Positions 53,844 through 62,290 are shown, counted from the stretch's first letter. The stretch: DNA of 64,000 nucleotides from Chitinophaga sp. LS1 (GCF_034274695.1 NZ_CP128362.1:8610374-8674373); one strand, 5' to 3'. Notes: generated by a model from the letters alone, not told the origin. Made by a program: numbers and translations.

Positions 53844-55459
53844 CTATGACTGGATAATGTTAGCCCCAAAAGCATCCATTGTATTGTTTATGCCCCCCGG
53901 GAGGTACCCGAAGTATCTCTCAACGGACTGGTAGTTCAGTTGGTTAGAATTGTGGATTGTCGATCCATCGGTCGCGGGTTCGAGTCCCGTCCGGTCCGCT
54001 AAGAGGGACTGATTATCGAAAAGATGATCGGTCCCTTTTTCGTTTGTGGGTGGATTGCCCGATAGGTGGGCAATCCGTGAGAAAATGTAATTGACTTTTG
54101 GGGTTCGAAATGCCTCATTTTGGCGGTCGTAGATGATTCCGTTGGGGAATACGAGAGTTTGTAGCTTTTCTTTTTCACCTGTGTTACTGGAACGCCATAC
54201 CATAGCGAGATTGGAAGAAAGAGCTATGGCTTGGTTTATTACTTCTTCAGGGTTCGAAATGCTTCCTGAGCATTTTTCCAGTTTGGTGGAAATAAGATTC
54301 CGCTCCTTACTATACCGGGAATAAAACTTATCGAAGGTCTCCTGCCCTATTTCTTTTAATACATACCTACTTTCCTCCAAGCCGTCGATCTTGTTATCGA
54401 CTTCTTTTAATTGGGCTATTAATATTTTCTGTTGTTCCAAATTTTCCCTGTTCCTGTCATAATACTCATCAATAAGTACCTTTCTAAGGGATGCTATATG
54501 ATTATCTTCAAAACAGAATTGACTTAGTAACTGCTCAAACAGTTCATGTATCCTTTTGGCGCTTTTATTACATTTACAGCCATCCTTCCGGCACTTGTAA
54601 TACCATAGTGATTTTGCTTTGACTACATAACCTGTAAATGGCTGGTTGCAGGTATCACATTTAATGAAGATTTTAAGGGGTACAGCGTCTTGTTCCTTTT
54701 TGTGTGGCACTCCGTATCCTCCTGAGCCCTGATGAATGTTATTGACCTTTAAAAAGATTTCAGGGCTGATCATCTTCTCATGGTCACCTTCCACTATTTT
54801 ACCTTCCAATAACCCGTGGTTAATCATACCACAATAGAAAGGACGTTTAAATATCTTAGTTAACTGCTGTTTATACATCTTAACTCCCATAGCCTTCAGC
54901 CTGGAAATAATTTCCTCATTCTTCATTCCCTCCGCCTTCCAGATAAATGCCTTCTTTATCTTTTTACCTACTTCGTTTACAACAATTTTACGTTGACCGT
55001 TAATCTTCACAATATCATATCCCTGTGGTGGCTTTGTAACCCAAATACCTTTGTCAAACTTTTCTATCATCCCGGCAACTGCCTTTTGCTTACGCAGTTG
55101 ATTATCGTACTGACTAAACAAAAAGGTAATATTCTGATGCAATACACCACTAGGATTGGAAGTATCAGTTGGCTGAGTTACCGCAAATATTGTAACACCA
55201 TAATTTTCTCTTAACTCCTCGGCTAATTTAATGGCAGCACCTCCTGTTCGGGAGAAACGATCAAGTGTATAAACTAATATATGACTCACTTTCCCCTTGC
55301 GGGTTTTAATAAAGTCCAACATCCGATTAAACTCTTTACGACCATCGGTTTTCGCGCTTTCATATGTACCTCCAAAGTAACCGATGATACCCAAATTGTT
55401 CTTGCGGGCAGATTCTTCGATTGATTTACGCTGAACATCAAGACTTAAATTATGGTCTG
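53844..55459 (-). CDS. Large serine recombinase, exon 2 (interrupted by a group II intron)
   Basis: This is the second exon of a large serine recombinase of about 575 residues. It starts after the outer group II intron with (G)CA GAC CAT..., giving ADHNLSLDVQRKSIEES, then LGIIGYFGGTYESAKTDGR. The resolvase core continues with LVYTLDRFSRTGGAAI. The recombinase domain (about 180-270), a zinc ribbon with CDTCNQPFTGY and CRKDGCKC, and a coiled coil (NLEQQKILIAQLKEVDNKIDG) follow. The last ~50 codons read antisense through tRNA-Asp (RTGLEPATDGSTIHN), so the C-terminus was set by the integration site. The catalytic Ser lies in exon 1, so exon 2 alone cannot be active. This is the integrase of a tRNA-targeting element extending to the right. 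Confidence 0.9.
53925..53998 (+). tRNA. tRNA-Asp (anticodon GTC)
   Basis: A 74-base cloverleaf. The acceptor GGACTGG (53925-53931) pairs with CCGGTCC (53991-53997), with one G-T wobble, and the discriminator G is at 53998. The D-arm contains GTTCAGTTGGTTAGAA. The anticodon stem GTGGA pairs with TCCAT around TTGTCGA, giving anticodon GTC. The T-arm is GCGGG-TTCGAGT-CCCGT. CCA is not encoded. The gene is wholly covered on the opposite strand by the 3' end of a serine recombinase gene, whose insertion site it is. Confidence 0.88.
54004..54040 (+). terminator. Terminator of the tRNA-Asp gene
   Basis: AGGGAC-TGAT and ATC-GGTCCCT form an imperfect stem around TATCGAAAAGATG, followed by a T run. 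It lies immediately downstream of the tRNA. Confidence 0.6.
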
Positions 55460-55497
55460 ATCGAGTAAGGCAGGGACTTTCACCCTACCTTCTCACA

Positions 55498-55531
55498 GAA
55501 CCGTACGTGAGACTCTCATCTCATACGGCTC
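55498..55531 (-). ncRNA. Group II intron domain V (outer intron)
   Basis: A 34-nt hairpin. GAGCCGTA pairs with TACGGTTC, a CG bulge follows on the 3' side, then TGAGAT pairs with GTCTCA around a GAGA loop. The AGC catalytic triad lies in GAGCC. This is the textbook domain V. Confidence 0.95.
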
Positions 55532-55553
55532 TTCTCATTGGTCAATCTCTTTC

Positions 55554-56203
55554 TCATGGTAAGATGCCATGTTCCCAATGTACAAAGAGTTTAGGATTGG
55601 CTTTCGCCAGTGCTTTATTGCGTAACACTGCACGCCTGATATTAAGCTTGTACTTATCCTTAATCCAGTTAGTCAACCGTTTGTTTAACTGATGAAACAC
55701 TCGCCTCAGTTCTGATTTCCTGAACTTCCCATAGTAGGTAATCCAGCCACGGATTTGTGGGTTTAGTTCTTTGGCAAATATTTCAAAATTGTCGGTGATT
55801 CTGCTGCGGAGGTTTCGTGCCTTTATAGCATTACCTATCTTCACTTTTGATCTTGTGCTGATGGCCGGTGTGAAGCTATAAAATATATGGTTGTTTGCCT
55901 TCTTACGACATTGCCTTGCTTTAAATGTAAATCCTAAAAAGTCGAAGCTTACAACAGGATGATCACTTTTGTTACGTTTCTTATCTCTGCAATAAACAAC
56001 TTTTGTCTTTTCTGGATGAACCTTCAACTTACAAGTTCCAAACCTCTCCTGAATACGATTAAGGATAAATAAAGCCTCTTTCTGTGTACGGAAATGTAAC
56101 ACGATATCATCCGCGTACCTTTCAAAGCGTACTTCCGGGTAACGTAACTGCATCCATTTGTCGAAACAATAATGTAGGAACAAATTCGCAAGTAAAGGAC
56201 TAA
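55554..56203 (-). CDS. Outer intron RT/maturase, C-terminal half
   Basis: The second part of the outer intron's reverse transcriptase starts directly at the inner intron's 3' border (56203) and reads (I)SPLLANLFLHYCFDKWMQL. YADDIVLHF follows, the catalytic YADD of RT motif V. The maturase domain (about the last 120 residues) includes RGWITYYGKF and KRLTNWIKDKYKLN. It ends after the maturase domain, with no HNH endonuclease. Joined to 58616-59198, total coding length is 1233 bases, exactly 410 codons plus stop. Translation is possible only after the inner intron is removed. Confidence 0.9.
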
Positions 56204-56267
56204 ATAGAGTAGGAACAGGACGCACCTTTGTAGTTCACACCACCTGTGTTTCCCCATTCCTCTCTCC

Positions 56268-56301
56268 AAACCCATCGTGACACTTTTGCGTCAATAGGCT
56301 T
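56268..56301 (-). ncRNA. Group II intron domain V (inner intron)
   Basis: A 34-nt hairpin. AAGCCTAT pairs with ATGGGTTT (including G-T wobbles), a CG bulge follows on the 3' side, then TGACGC pairs with GTGTCA around AAAA. It contains the AGC triad. It lies 14 bases after the RT stop codon. Confidence 0.88.
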
Positions 56302-56315
56302 TCCAGATTGCAACA

Positions 56316-57992
56316 TTATTTCTTTTGTCTACCGTACGTGGGCGTTTTAATATGACACGATTCACAGAGTAGTTGCGCGTTTTCTTTTGTATCCTTGCCT
56401 CCTGTTTTCTTCGCCTTTATATGATGCAAATCAAGATTACTCAGGCTGCCACATATTTCACAACGCGCACCTCTTGCTGCTTTTAATTCAGCTTTGATCA
56501 CTCTCCATGATTCATTATCTGCATTTCCGAACCATACTTTATCTGGTATTGATACTTCTCGTACTGTCACTGCTTCCGTTCTTATTATGGCATCCTTATT
56601 CAAATAAAGGTTTGCCGGCTTACGTGATTTGTACTTCGTAAGGGGTTGGTCAAACATCTTGAACAGATATTTTATCCTATTCCCGTCTTGAATACCTAAA
56701 TTATTTCTGGTACCATTCTGCCGTTTCTTATACATTTTCAGTATTCTTCTTACAGGTAAACGATGACGCTTTTTCAACCAGGACACTAAACGGCGATTTA
56801 CCCATAGGTCAAGTTGCTTGGCTATAGTCTTGACGTTACTATGTCGATAATAAGCAATCCAACCTCTGAGCAGTGCATTCAGGGCAGAGAACTTTAAAAG
56901 GGGAACATCTTTAAATCTTTTCCTTGCTGTCATTTCCTTAACCTTCATCTTTAACTTCTCTATTGACCTTTTAGTGGGCGTAATAAACATTTTGGGCTTG
57001 TCATTATTTCTAACATGCCGACGAATATTAAACCCCAGAAAATCAAATCCTTTATTCACATGAGTTATGTGCGTCTTTTCCACTGATAATTCCAGATGTA
57101 ATTTCTCCTTCAGGAACTTCTCAAATTCATTTCTCAATCTATATGCTTCCTGTTTGGTGCCATTGGTTAATAACAGCCAATCGTCAGCATATTTTATCAA
57201 TGAACAATTCCCTTTCTTCTCTGTTCTTCTTTTCTCTTTTGCCTTTCGATGTAATCCGCCATAATGTTCCCACCAATATTTATCCATTTCATGCAGATAA
57301 ATATTGGCCAGTAAAGGCGAGCAAATACCACCCTGAGGTGAGCCAGATTCGCTCTTATGGAATAATCCATTTTCCATGACGCCTGCCTTCAGAAATTGAT
57401 TAATCAGATTTAAGATTCTCTGATCACCAATCCTTTTGGATAAAATACTCATCAGTGTTTCATGATGAATATTATCAAATGCTCCCCTAATATCTCCTTC
57501 AATGATCCAATAGTATTTATTTCGCTTATTGATATAGCTATCCAGTAACGCAATACAATCCATTGTCCTGCGTTTTGGGCGGAACCCGTTGGAACAGTTC
57601 ATAAATAAACTCTCCCATATAGGCTCTAGCAACATTTTGATAAGCATTTGTACTACACGATCCTTGACAATAAGTATCCCAATCGGCCGTTTCTGATCTC
57701 TCCCTTTAGGTATGTATACTCTTCTTACTGGTTTGGGATTAAACTTCTTCTCCCGAAGTTCCATTTCCAATTCTGTTACCAGCGCTCTTTTTGCGTCATC
57801 CGATTGAAGTGTCTTTTTGGTTACGCCGTCAATACCGGCTGTTTTGGCTCCTTTGTTCTGTAATACAGCTTCAAGAGCCTCTGTAATCCATTCTCTGTTG
57901 CAAATAATACGATAGAGATGACCGAACTGATGGTTCGTATCACTATGCGCCTTTCTGGCGAGACTATGTTGAACTTTGATAATATCGGACAT
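56316..57992 (-). CDS. Inner intron RT/maturase with HNH endonuclease
   Basis: A 558-residue intron-encoded protein. RT motifs are visible: GIDGVTKKT, PKGRDQKRPIGIL, GDIRGAFDNIHH, ESGSPQGGICSPLLANIYL and YADDWLLL (catalytic Asp pair). The maturase domain (about 350-420) has LLRGWIAYYRHSN. The C-terminal HNH nuclease carries CEICGSLSNLDLHHIKAKKT, then LCESCH, with two CxxC-type zinc pairs and the HH motif. Full length is normal for a retromobile intron, so this protein should support both splicing and target-primed insertion of the inner intron. Confidence 0.95.
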   Translation of the reverse strand: MSDIIKVQHSLARKAHSDTNHQFGHLYRIICNREWITEALEAVLQNKGAKTAGIDGVTKKTLQSDDAKRALVTELEMELREKKFNPKPVRRVYIPKGRDQKRPIGILIVKDRVVQMLIKMLLEPIWESLFMNCSNGFRPKRRTMDCIALLDSYINKRNKYYWIIEGDIRGAFDNIHHETLMSILSKRIGDQRILNLINQFLKAGVMENGLFHKSESGSPQGGICSPLLANIYLHEMDKYWWEHYGGLHRKAKEKRRTEKKGNCSLIKYADDWLLLTNGTKQEAYRLRNEFEKFLKEKLHLELSVEKTHITHVNKGFDFLGFNIRRHVRNNDKPKMFITPTKRSIEKLKMKVKEMTARKRFKDVPLLKFSALNALLRGWIAYYRHSNVKTIAKQLDLWVNRRLVSWLKKRHRLPVRRILKMYKKRQNGTRNNLGIQDGNRIKYLFKMFDQPLTKYKSRKPANLYLNKDAIIRTEAVTVREVSIPDKVWFGNADNESWRVIKAELKAARGARCEICGSLSNLDLHHIKAKKTGGKDTKENAQLLCESCHIKTPTYGRQKK

Positions 57993-58615
57993 ACATTTTA
58001 TTCCTCTCTATTTTCAAACATAAATCTTTACAATCCTGCGGTCCTTCGCCATGTGCAGGACTCTTTTCCTGCTCGGACTACTACGACCACTCTGCCAGGT
58101 AGATACCACGTCAATCGCAGCTGATCCATTCTTACGCATCTTTAAATACATAAGACCAGTATCTAACCTTCCTACGTTCATGTACAAGTACATCTGCGCA
58201 AACCTTAGGTTCTCTCTTTACGCCCATGAGATATACACTAATATCCCCGACATGGCTGATGGTTTATACCCCTATAACCAGAGCAGTTTGACATCGCAGC
58301 AAAAATGCCTTTTCATAGAATCGAACAGATATTCTATTACCCAATGTCTCGTACCATCTCCGTTGTTTGACAGTACGTTCAAGGTGAGGAACGCTTCTAA
58401 CAAGAGTTTCTTTCGTAACCATAGTTTGCATCAGGCTCGGGATCTCATAACGTAACGGAGTGCCGTCATTTTATCCCTTGTTCTCCGGGCTCCAGACAAT
58501 CTAATGCTCATTATCCATTGCCTGCCGGATCAGCCTTAGTGCTTTGGGGAAAGCACTATCTTGTACAGGAGGATTAATCCTGCCAAGCATTACTTGTACA
58601 CGCTTCGCAGCGCAC
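57993..58615 (-). ncRNA. Inner intron 5' RNA (domains I-IV upstream of the ORF)
   Basis: This 623-base region lies between the GTGCG splice site and the RT start. It is the expected length for group II domains I-III plus the start of domain IV. Frames on the plus strand here lack coding character. I did not derive its folded structure or the EBS sequences. Confidence 0.7.
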
Positions 58616-59198
58616 TTACACCACCTTGTGGCGTACCCTTTGTTCTTGCTTCTGATTGCTGTTCTTTATGAATGGGAGCTGTTAGCCACCTTCTGATATA
58701 AAGCAGTACCCACTTTTCAGAAGTATGCCGCTCTATTGCCTTTAGTAGTAGCTCATGATCTATGTCATCAAAGAATGACTGAATATCCAAATCCACCGCC
58801 CAATCCAGATCCCAACAATTCCGCCTTGCCTGTTCCACTGCCTGTAAAGCATTCTTTCCAGGTCGATAGCCGAACGAGTTTGGATGAAAGATCGGTTCAA
58901 TAATCGGCTCCAGGTAATCCTTGACGACCATCTGTGCAATACGGTCACTGACAGTTGGAATACCCAACTTTCTGACCTTGCCATCTCCTTTCGGAATGGC
59001 AACTTCCTTAACAGCAGGCGGAAAATAGCTACCGGAACGGAGGCGATTCCATAACTTATACAGGTTGCCAGATAAATTCTGATCGAACATTGAGATCGTC
59101 TCTTCATCTACACCTGCACTGCCATTGCTACGCTTAACCTTTCCGTAAGCATGCCATACCATCTCTTTGGTTATAGGTAAAGACCTTGACGCCATCAT
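58616..59198 (-). CDS. Outer intron RT/maturase, N-terminal half
   Basis: The first half of the outer intron's RT starts MMASRSLPITKEMVWHAY and contains NGSAGVDEETI, VAIPKGDGKVRKLGIPTV, FGYRPGKNALQAV, the catalytic DLDIQSFFDDIDH and KGTPQGG. At that point the sequence becomes GTGCGCTGCG, the 5' end of the inner intron. If read through, it adds nine unrelated residues and stops. Joined to 55554-56203 it gives an uninterrupted 410-residue RT/maturase. The split point is the conserved PQGG motif, which is common to RT genes. Confidence 0.9.
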
Positions 59199-59745
59199 AT
59201 TAATCCTCCCTTTTTAAGGTTGTTAATACAATATTGTCCAATGAGCTGTGGCCTTCGCTCCATCCCCATTACAGGAACTTCTTCACTACTATGCCACAGT
59301 CTGCCACAGTATTGTCCATTGGTACTTTCAGCCTCAGATTGCGTCCTTGTGCCTTTCCCTTTACATGACAATACTGTTTCTCCTGTTCCGTAACAAAGCC
59401 TATGTAAAAGTCTTGCCACCTCTACACCGGACACCATGCAGCCAGTAAACAAGTCGTCTGCTGCACTTATCCCGCTGGTAACAAGAACACCTGCGGTTTT
59501 GATGTCGACTCCTATTTGCAAATTTCGATGCTTCATCAGTGGTTTACTTTCGTTCAACTCTTTTACATGTACCTGATAGAACTTCTGTCCTACCTTTTGC
59601 CCTAATGCTCACCACACAAGCTTTTGACTTATGCAGCTTAGGGTGGTTTGATAGCTGCTCTTGCCAGCCGCTACCGGAGGGCCTACCTCCATCTGTGTTA
59701 CAGCACCCTTCAGCTACTTACGCAGCCTCAGGTTTCAGGACGCAC
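59199..59745 (-). ncRNA. Outer intron 5' RNA (domains I-III)
   Basis: This 547-base region lies between the GTGCG splice site and the RT start. It should fold into group II domains I-III and part of domain IV. It is G/A-rich with short inverted repeats. Open frames here on either strand have no homology that I can recognise and should not be annotated as genes. Confidence 0.7.
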
Positions 59746-59857
59746 CCTGTTCCTTGCTGGATACCCTGGTATATACCACAGCTGCCTGTGCGGCCACTTT
59801 AACAGGTTGTTTTTTGGAATAGTTTCCAAATTTTTTAAAAGCGTTAATAATACTCAT
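59746..59857 (-). CDS. Large serine recombinase, exon 1 with the catalytic serine
   Basis: From ATG 59857 the frame reads MSIINAFKKFGNYSKKQPVK, then AAVVYTRVSSKEQ, 37 codons plus one base. YxRVS is the N-terminal signature of serine recombinases; the catalytic Ser is residue 33. The sequence then meets GTGCG, the start of the outer group II intron. Joining base 59746 (G) to 55459 (CA) gives EQADHNLSLDVQ, the normal continuation of this family. The exon border is therefore defined to the base. Without splicing this exon would code only a short peptide. Confidence 0.9.
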
Positions 59858-60112
59858 GCGGCTAATTTTTCAGGTGGATTAAGATTTACAAATGGTGTCT
59901 CAATGTGTTCAGAGTGGTTAACAGATAGTAGAATCCTCGCGAATATTTTAAGTGTTATTAAAAGCTCAGGGTCTGATATATTATGGCTTTCAGTATTCTC
60001 TGATGGTTCAGTTAACTCAGTGTTGCACATAGGAAGAAATTAAAATGAAAAAATAATACTCATAATGTAATAGGGAATATAAAATTAATTACACTCCCTA
60101 TTACGGATACAA

Positions 60113-60364
60113 CTATTCATTCTGGTCATCATCATCTTCTTCGTCCTCGTCATCTTCTTCATCACTGTTATCAACTATCATATCCTCTATCCTATGAATT
60201 ACATTCCTGTCTTGTTTACTATACTGTAATTCAAGACTGATTGTATCTTCATCCTCATCTACTTCCATTATGGTATGCTCAAGTTCGTGTTCGCAAATTA
60301 AATTGCATACGTCCAGCATAATATTGGCCGGTATATCAAATACCTGTCTTGTGAGTTTAGTCAT
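60113..60364 (-). CDS. Small protein with an extremely acidic tail
   Basis: An 83-residue protein starting MTKLTRQVFDIPANIMLDVC. It contains a segment ELEHTIMEVDEDEDTISLEL and ends in about 20 almost purely Asp/Glu residues (DNSDEEDDEDEEDDDD). It lies upstream of the serine recombinase in the same direction and is part of the integrated element. Acidic tails of this kind occur in DNA-mimic and chaperone-like small proteins. I recognise no family. Confidence 0.6.
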   Translation of the reverse strand: MTKLTRQVFDIPANIMLDVCNLICEHELEHTIMEVDEDEDTISLELQYSKQDRNVIHRIEDMIVDNSDEEDDEDEEDDDDQNE

Positions 60365-60646
60365 AGTTTTTTTCTACAAAATTACCACCGTCGAAAAAGG
60401 CAATGTCCGGATTATGTAGATTTGTGTAGTTTTATGTCGTTTTATGTTGAATTTTACCAAATTATGCTAAATATTTCCTGCTTGGGGAGTTTTGGACCTA
60501 AACCTGATGTAAACTAAAACCAGGATTATATCACCAAGGTGTAAGCCTATTTCAGGACGAGACATACCATTTGAAAATAGATTGAAAACATAATGAAAAC
60601 CGATTGAAAATGATTGAACACAATTTGATTTCAGTTGAAAGTATGT

Positions 60647-60931
60647 TTAAATAGTGTTGTTCTGGTCCATAGCCTCTGCGCGACCTAACATTTCCACCAT
60701 GTCAACCTTATAATACTTACAAAGGCGCAGTAATCTTGAAACATAGAAATTTTCGTATATTCCTCTTTCTATCTGACTTATTATTCTGGATGACATTTTA
60801 GTATCCTTTGCAACGGCCTTTATACTTTTCTTTTGGCTTATCCTCAATGAATACAATTCTTCCCCAATACAATACATGAAGACCTTCAATCTTTGTTCTG
60901 TGTTATGCCTCTTACTACCAGCCTGGCTCAT
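60647..60931 (-). CDS. XRE-family HTH regulator
   Basis: A 94-residue single-domain regulator with a helix-turn-helix at about residues 30-85 (ISQKKSIKAVAKDTKMSSRI, then SQIERGIYENFYVSRLLRLC). Its ATG at 60931 overlaps the stop of the HEPN gene (60928) by four bases, so it is translationally coupled to the MNT-HEPN gene. In such elements an XRE protein usually represses the adjacent operon. Confidence 0.82.
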   Translation of the reverse strand: MSQAGSKRHNTEQRLKVFMYCIGEELYSLRISQKKSIKAVAKDTKMSSRIISQIERGIYENFYVSRLLRLCKYYKVDMVEMLGRAEAMDQNNTI

Positions 60932-61829
60932 TGGCTATCTAAATTTAACGGAAAGCTAATTGGTTGAACGGCTTCTATGCAAATCCTTTTCTTCTCATAT
61001 AGTTTTTCAACTAAGCCAATTAAGGTTGCAACTCTTTCCATTATAATTTTGGCTACATCAGTAGATACTGTGAATTTCTCGTTATAACGAGCGTCTGAAT
61101 ATGCCCTATTTAGTGTATTAAAAAGGTATGTTTCTTCCTTTGTAAGTCGTGGGAAAACAACATGTAATTCCTGGGAGAAATTACATGTCAGGTCTAACAA
61201 CCGGGAAAGGTTACGGGTTGTAGGTCGATAGCCTGTACAAACCTTTAATATAGCAATACAGGCATGTTCTACTGAATGGTGTAAATCAATAATGGTCTGT
61301 TCATACCAGCCATTCTCAAAACAATAGTTAGCCGTCTTGAAAAAACGATGCGCCAAACCAAAATATCTTTGCCAGTTATCCTCTATCAATTTATTCAATA
61401 CAGTGCTTTCCAGTTCTTTTGCTGGAATGGTTACATCGGTGTCATTATTATATAGGATCGCACCATAACGAAATACTGTAGAAACAAACCGCTTACCATT
61501 CTCTAATCCCTTGTTAACAGCTTTCTGATGCTCGACAATAGTAGTAGCATCACACCTAACGCAGCTGCGTGTTTCTCTACAATTTCAATTATTTCATGAT
61601 TGGGTCTTTTCTCACTATCATTGGTTATAAGCAATAAATCAAAAGTTGGATACATTGTCCTAACATTGGTTTCGCTATCGAAGAAGCAACTCCAATCACT
61701 CATGGTAGTAGTACGATAGCCATAACATATAATTTTTAAAGGAGAAACAGTTTCTACAATTTTCTGAATTAATTGTACCAGTATCGCTAATTGTGGTTTA
61801 GAAAGCTGTTGGATATTCGCTGTGTTCAT
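60928..61829 (-). pseudogene. MNT-HEPN protein broken by a single-base deletion
   Basis: ATG 61829 opens a 108-residue frame (SPLKIICYGYRTTTMSDWSC, then YPTFDLLLITNDSEKRPNHE) with the polymerase-beta-like MNT pattern. A second frame carries a HEPN-type domain (RFFKTANYCFENGWYEQTII, then LHHSVEHACIAILK). Around 61550 the sense changes frame: HAAALGV continues as DATTIVEHQKAVNKGLENGK then RFVSTVFRYGAILYNNDTD. One base missing in GGTGTGATG explains it. The repaired protein would be about 300 residues, with an MNT domain fused to a HEPN domain. Separate MNT and HEPN genes are known as toxin-antitoxin pairs; fused forms occur in Bacteroidota mobile elements. Whether this break is real is uncertain. 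Confidence 0.75.
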
Positions 61830-61830
61830 A

Positions 61831-62283
61831 TTAATGAATTAAAGTTTGAACAATTGGGTTGGCCTGACATTGTGTATCAATAAGAAATAAAAAGGTCGTT
61901 CCTTTCTTATCGCTTTTAGCCAACATTAGATCACCGCCTAAAGAAGAAGCATAGAGTTTACTGATATATAATCCTAATCCCATTCCCCCTAAACCTTCAT
62001 CAATTGGATGAAACGGCTGAAATAGGAAAGGGATTTTATCAGTAGGAATTCCCTCCCCATGATCAGATATTTGAAATAACAGACGGGTTTCTCCCAAAGA
62101 ACTGATACATACTAAGACATCTGTATCAGAGGGGGCAAATTTCAGAGCGTTGTCTATTAAGTTCTTTAAAATTTGGCCCAGCTTTATTTCATCCGTCACA
62201 ATGAACTCAGGCACCGCACGGCGAAGACTGATTCTGATTTTGACCGAACGGGTAGAAGGTAAACCTCTAACGTTGGGAGTCAT
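61831..62283 (-). CDS. Histidine-kinase-like ATPase domain only
   Basis: This 150-residue protein is a GHKL ATPase: N-box DEIKLGQILKNLIDNALKFA, G1 DHGEGIP, G2 GMGLGLYISKL and a final GTTFLFLI strand. No dimerisation/phosphoacceptor (HisKA) domain precedes it. It starts directly after a terminator hairpin (62291-62330). The next gene (MNT-HEPN) begins one base after its stop, so they are co-transcribed. It may be a free ATPase component of the element or the end of a broken kinase; the strong terminator upstream argues for a stand-alone start. Confidence 0.75.
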   Translation of the reverse strand: MTPNVRGLPSTRSVKIRISLRRAVPEFIVTDEIKLGQILKNLIDNALKFAPSDTDVLVCISSLGETRLLFQISDHGEGIPTDKIPFLFQPFHPIDEGLGGMGLGLYISKLYASSLGGDLMLAKSDKKGTTFLFLIDTQCQANPIVQTLIH

Positions 62284-62290
62284 TGATAAT

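Larger units (their letters stand above)
56204..58615 (-). mobile_element. Inner group II intron inside the outer intron's RT gene
   Basis: The element begins GTGCGCTGCG at 58615 and ends CTCTAT at 56204, 2412 bases. It lies between GGT GGT GTA A and TT AGT CCT TTA, i.e. in the codons for PQGG-V-I-SPLL of the outer RT, and exact removal restores GGVISPLLANLF. Domain V is at 56268-56301 (34 nt). The domain VI stem GAGAGGAA...TTCCTACTC has a bulged A (56210) seven bases from the end. It encodes its own RT with an HNH domain. It is complete, so it could move and splice independently. Confidence 0.93.
55460..59745 (-). mobile_element. Outer group II intron (contains a second intron)
   Basis: The element begins GTGCGTCC at 59745 and ends CTCGAT at 55460. 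It inserts in codon 38 of the serine recombinase and its removal restores the frame. Total length is 4286 bases, or 1874 without the inner intron. A 34-nt domain V is at 55498-55531. The domain VI stem GAGAAGG...CCTTACTC has a bulged A (55466) seven bases from the 3' end. Its intron-encoded RT/maturase gene (410 aa when joined) is split by the inner intron. Confidence 0.92.

Noticed and set aside
55394..55394. TTG at 55394 as the true start of the recombinase
   Set aside because: Sense continues upstream in frame to 55459 and then to exon 1 across the intron. The TTG start omits the catalytic serine.
57918..58455. Plus-strand open frames opposite the inner intron
   Set aside because: They lie opposite the inner intron's 5' RNA. 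Domain structure and splice borders explain the sequence better than a gene.
59195..59557. 120-aa frame upstream of the outer RT on the minus strand
   Set aside because: It lies in the 5' structured RNA of the outer group II intron (domains I-III) and has no coding signature.
59858..60043. Plus-strand open stretch (SGGLRFTNGVSMC and SSGSDILWLSVFSDGSVNS)
   Set aside because: It looks somewhat protein-like, but it has no start, runs against the element's genes and its left part continues into intron RNA. It is kept only as a note.
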